From Gordionus sp. m RMFG-2023 (taxonomy: Eukaryota; Nematomorpha; Gordioida; Chordodea; Parachordodidae): a stretch of 64,000 nt of DNA. Within the stretch, counting starts at the first letter, position 1. Every line of letters begins with the position of its first letter. The notes beneath the pieces are model-generated. The model searched no databases. It saw only the letters and a program-made list of their open reading frames with translations, and was not told the DNA's origin. Below are positions 61,434 to 64,000 of this stretch, one piece after another. The DNA is taken from NCBI RefSeq assembly GCF_954871325.1, contig NC_088777.1, positions 18,205,366 to 18,269,365 on the forward strand, given 5' to 3'. Position numbers and translations under genes: made by a program.

Positions 61434-61901
61434 TAGAGATCTGCTTTGGCCCGCACGCCCATCTAAGTGGGCGAGCTATAAAAATTTTAAGAACGGGCAA
61501 TAATTTTTGTTATTTAAAATCATTTAGGTAAATATTAATAATTGTTCTTATGAACTCTTTAGGAAATTAAAAAATTAAAATGTCCTTTTTTGGTAACGTA
61601 AAACTTTTTTCTTAAAATAAATGAACTTATTTGGATTGAAAATTAAAATTTCCTTTTTTTTGGAAATAATAAATATTTGTTTTATTTCAAATTATATCTC
61701 TTTTTATAGAGTGGTAATGCTTAAACGATATTATTTTTTTTATTAGATGCTTAAAAAAATTGAAAGGCCATAATTAAAAATAACGGGTTTGGGTTAAAAT
61801 TTTTTTATAAATAATGGGCGGGCTAGGCGGGCAGGTTAAATTTGTTAAAACATTGAATAGGCGGGCTTGTGGGCTAAAAACCGGCTCAAAGCAGATCTCT
61901 A
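61434..61901. mobile_element. GC-rich hAT-like MITE, 468 bp, in the outer hAT
   Basis: Left end TAGAGATCTGCTTTGGCCCG, right end in reverse complement TAGAGATCTGCTTTGAGCCGG. Flanks GGGGAGAC (61426-61433) and GGGGAAAC (61902-61909) match at 7 of 8. Subterminal words GGGCGGGC lie at both sides. Confidence 0.9.
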
Positions 61902-61959
61902 GGGGAAACTACATCCATATAGACCAATTTAATTCAAGCTAAATTGATTAATACATGCC

Positions 61960-62650
61960 AATATTCCTCAGATACTGGCTGATAAAGTCATTGTCGATTT
62001 TATAATTGATACAGCTCAGCCATTGTTTTTGGTTGTTAATCAATCATTTATCATGATGATTAAAACTCTTTTCCCTATTTTATGTCACCAGACACCAATG
62101 ATTAAGATAGCAGATAACTTTGAAGTGATTAAAGATGCTCTAATAGCAGATATGTACCACGGCAGATATTTGGACACATAACAGAAGGTAAAAACTTATT
62201 TATATTTATAAATTGATCTACATTAATATTTTTAGAGCATATTTGGGAATTACAGGCCATTGACATGACCCTAAAACTTTAAAAAGAGATGCCAGACATA
62301 CGATGTACTTGCAAATAAAATTTATGATTCACCCCAATTTTAAATTAAACTGGCCACATATCCATTACGATGATGCTAATGATCAACGTGATAAGCTCAT
62401 GGTAAAGCTATAGTCTCATACTAAACAAAGATGCCCTAGTTACAACCACCGACTTTCACTGATAATTTTTTTGAAATAGAAAATCCTCTAGACGCGTAAA
62501 AATAGGTATATAAAATTAAATAGCCTTGCCCTCAAGTGCTAGTGTCGAGAGCATATTTAGAGGAAATTTACACTTTCTGATAGTCTAGACTTGGGAATGA
62601 TAGTATAGAAATGATTTTATTATTAAAATGCAACAAAATAAATAAAAAAA
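61960..62650 (+). pseudogene. hAT transposase catalytic and C-terminal remnant of the outer element
   Basis: Frames give DKVIVDFIIDTAQPLFLVVN then QSFIMMIKTLFP, the typical start of the hAT catalytic region, and later YHGRYLDT. Near 62520-62640 comes a decayed dimerisation part with LPSSASVES-type codons broken by stops, then LDLGNDSIEMILLLKCN. Stops and shifts are frequent. Together with the BED frame at 61100-61351 it represents one transposase. Confidence 0.7.
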
Positions 62651-62831
62651 ATGAATATTACCATAAATAGATATTTTTATTACATAAATTATAGTCTTTT
62701 TACATAAATTTTTTTATAGTCAAAACTAAATTTAAATATTTATAAATGTTGATTTTTATGTATTATATACTTTACAATTACATTATGAGCAAAAAATACT
62801 AAATTTTTTTTACAAAAAGTAGCCTAAAAAG

Positions 62832-63212
62832 TAAAGATCGGGCAAGGCCTATTCCTTTAAAAAAATCGGGTTCTGAGTCGGGCCTATAATTTTTTAAGAA
62901 AATTTGGGCTGGGTCGGGTTTTAGAATTTTTTTAAAATATATCTAAATTTATCAATTTTTTATGTGGTATGTAAAATAAAAATATTTTATTTTATTTATA
63001 GAAATTAGACGCCATATAACATATATCGTTTACTTTGAGCAATTATAAAAATTAATTTCGATATAATAAATTCGGGCCGGTAAATTTTTTCAAAATAAAT
63101 TTCGGGTTCGGGCCGGCAAAACTTTTTTAAAAAATATAGGGTTCGGGCCGGGCAAAACTTTATAAAAAATTTCGGGCCGGGCTTGAAAAATTAAGCCCGA
63201 TGTAGATCACTA
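62832..63212. mobile_element. GC-rich hAT-like MITE, 381 bp, in the outer hAT's right end
   Basis: Flanked by exact CTAAAAAG copies at 62824-62831 and 63213-63220. The right end in reverse complement is TAGTGATCTACATCGGGCTT. The left end TAAAGATCGGGC is a shortened version. Interior repeats TTCGGGCCGG-like words. Same family as 40052-40434. Confidence 0.9.
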
Positions 63213-63357
63213 CTAAAAAGTAACCAAGCCTACTTTTAAAGAATAGTAGCTAATAGCGCGCTACTTTTTTCGATGAATAGTTATAGCGGTAGTGCGCTAC
63301 TTTTTTCGATAAATAACGCAAGAGGTAACGCGCTACTTTTAAAAGTAGGGTTTAACA

Positions 63358-63866
63358 ACTCTGGATATAACTTCTAAGAAATGTCAGAATACATCAAATA
63401 TTACAAAAAAAATTGCACTGCCCGAACACTTTATTTTTGTTTGACCTGGCCGATATGAATACACCTTTTTAATGTATCGATTTCATAAAAACTGGAAATG
63501 TCTTTATGTGCACAATATAAAATGTTAATGCATTTTTATTTGTAATTTGTGGCCTAATAATATTATCTTGCTAGATGAAGGTTTTATAGGGCAATACATC
63601 TGTTTAATCATTTTTGAAAATATATTTCTTTATAATTTCGGTGACTATTCTTAAATATTTAATATAAATTAATTTTTATGAATACTGATTTTGACATTAA
63701 GAAAAGAGAAATTCAGTACTAAGTGATTTGGCAATAATAAATTCCATGGAGATATGCCAATTTGTCTACAAATGGAAGTGTGTTGAAAATCTATACAAAT
63801 CGTAAAGTATAAACCTTTATTTTTTTAAGAATTTTTCTTTCATAACTTTGTTTCTTCCTTCTTTTT
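63358..63866. other. No feature seen
   Basis: AT-rich DNA of mixed composition without a supported frame or repeat edge. Confidence 0.45.
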
Positions 63867-64000
63867 CAGGGGTAGACTGGCGACGCTACGGCCTCGTGGG
63901 CGTTTTTTTACAGCGGTCTCATTTTTATGGGGGCTTTGCTCCCATACCCCCATTTTGTGGGCCTCCGGCCGGGTTCCCTTAAATGGCTTCTTTAAATTAT
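63867..64000 (+). mobile_element. Start of a hAT-type element, cut by the window end
   Basis: CAGGGGTAGACTGG followed by GC-rich DNA (CTACGGCCTCGTGGGCG, CCTCCGGCCGGG) is a typical hAT left end. The interior lies beyond the window. Confidence 0.5.

Larger units (their letters stand above)
59750..63357 (+). mobile_element. BED-finger hAT element carrying three nested insertions
   Basis: Both ends are built of TAGCGCGCTA words in mirrored order (59765-59875 and 63235-63345). The right terminus in reverse complement reads AGAGTTGTTAAACC. Inside are a BED-type zinc-finger frame (61100-61351) and a broken hAT catalytic and dimerisation region (61960-62650). Insertions at 59933-61057, 61434-61901 and 62832-63212, each with an 8-bp duplication, account for about 1.97 kb; removal leaves an element of about 1.6 kb. 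The left terminus is decayed, so no target duplication was read. Confidence 0.7.

Overview
This window looks like nuclear DNA of an AT-rich invertebrate animal. It is roughly three quarters A+T and holds one clear host gene, an Msx-class homeobox gene with three coding exons and GT-AG introns (14884-16565, plus strand). Almost everything else recognisable is decayed transposable elements. The species cannot be named from this sequence. A hAT-rich, AT-rich, gene-poor genome fits several invertebrate groups (Hydra and aphids are examples), so the host group is left open.

Left part (1-14883): repeats and DNA-transposon relics. These include a TA-flanked inverted-repeat element (936-2057), two diverged copies of one dispersed repeat (4115-4740 and 10420-10890), and a broken Tc1/mariner-type transposase (6890-7258). 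An exon-like stretch of unknown identity lies at 2995-3945. The 3.5 kb upstream of the Msx gene shows no coding sequence.

Middle (16566-35540): a near-palindromic element (18501-18860), a broken reverse transcriptase (19433-20720, minus), and an element with array-like inverted termini enclosing a ~195-bp tandem repeat (21000-21985). A pre-miRNA-sized hairpin whose loop side resembles miR-92 lies at 22811-22879. There are also hAT relics, a large palindrome (26690-27905) and a TCTTA microsatellite (34261-34350).

Right part (35541-64000): a dense hAT graveyard in which many element edges are fixed by inverted termini plus 8-bp target-site duplications. Placed insertions are 35547-36608, 37955-38158, 40052-40434, 44411-44938, 47008-47697, 49152-50999, 56503-58268, 59933-61057, 61434-61901 and 62832-63212. 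Several sit inside one another; the stack at 59.75-63.36 kb holds three insertions inside one BED-finger hAT element. A retrotransposon copy with a 5' inversion lies at 48240-49087, and a non-coding LTR element with part of one LTR flipped at 52741-55993.

The genes do not form a pathway. Msx is a transcription factor likely to act as a Groucho-dependent repressor (inference from its eh1-like motif and homeodomain). The remaining proteins are transposase and reverse-transcriptase remnants, nearly all interrupted. The main interest lies in the nested insertion history, the GC-rich subterminal arrays shared by several hAT-like families, the unusual intron in the homeobox, and the hairpin.
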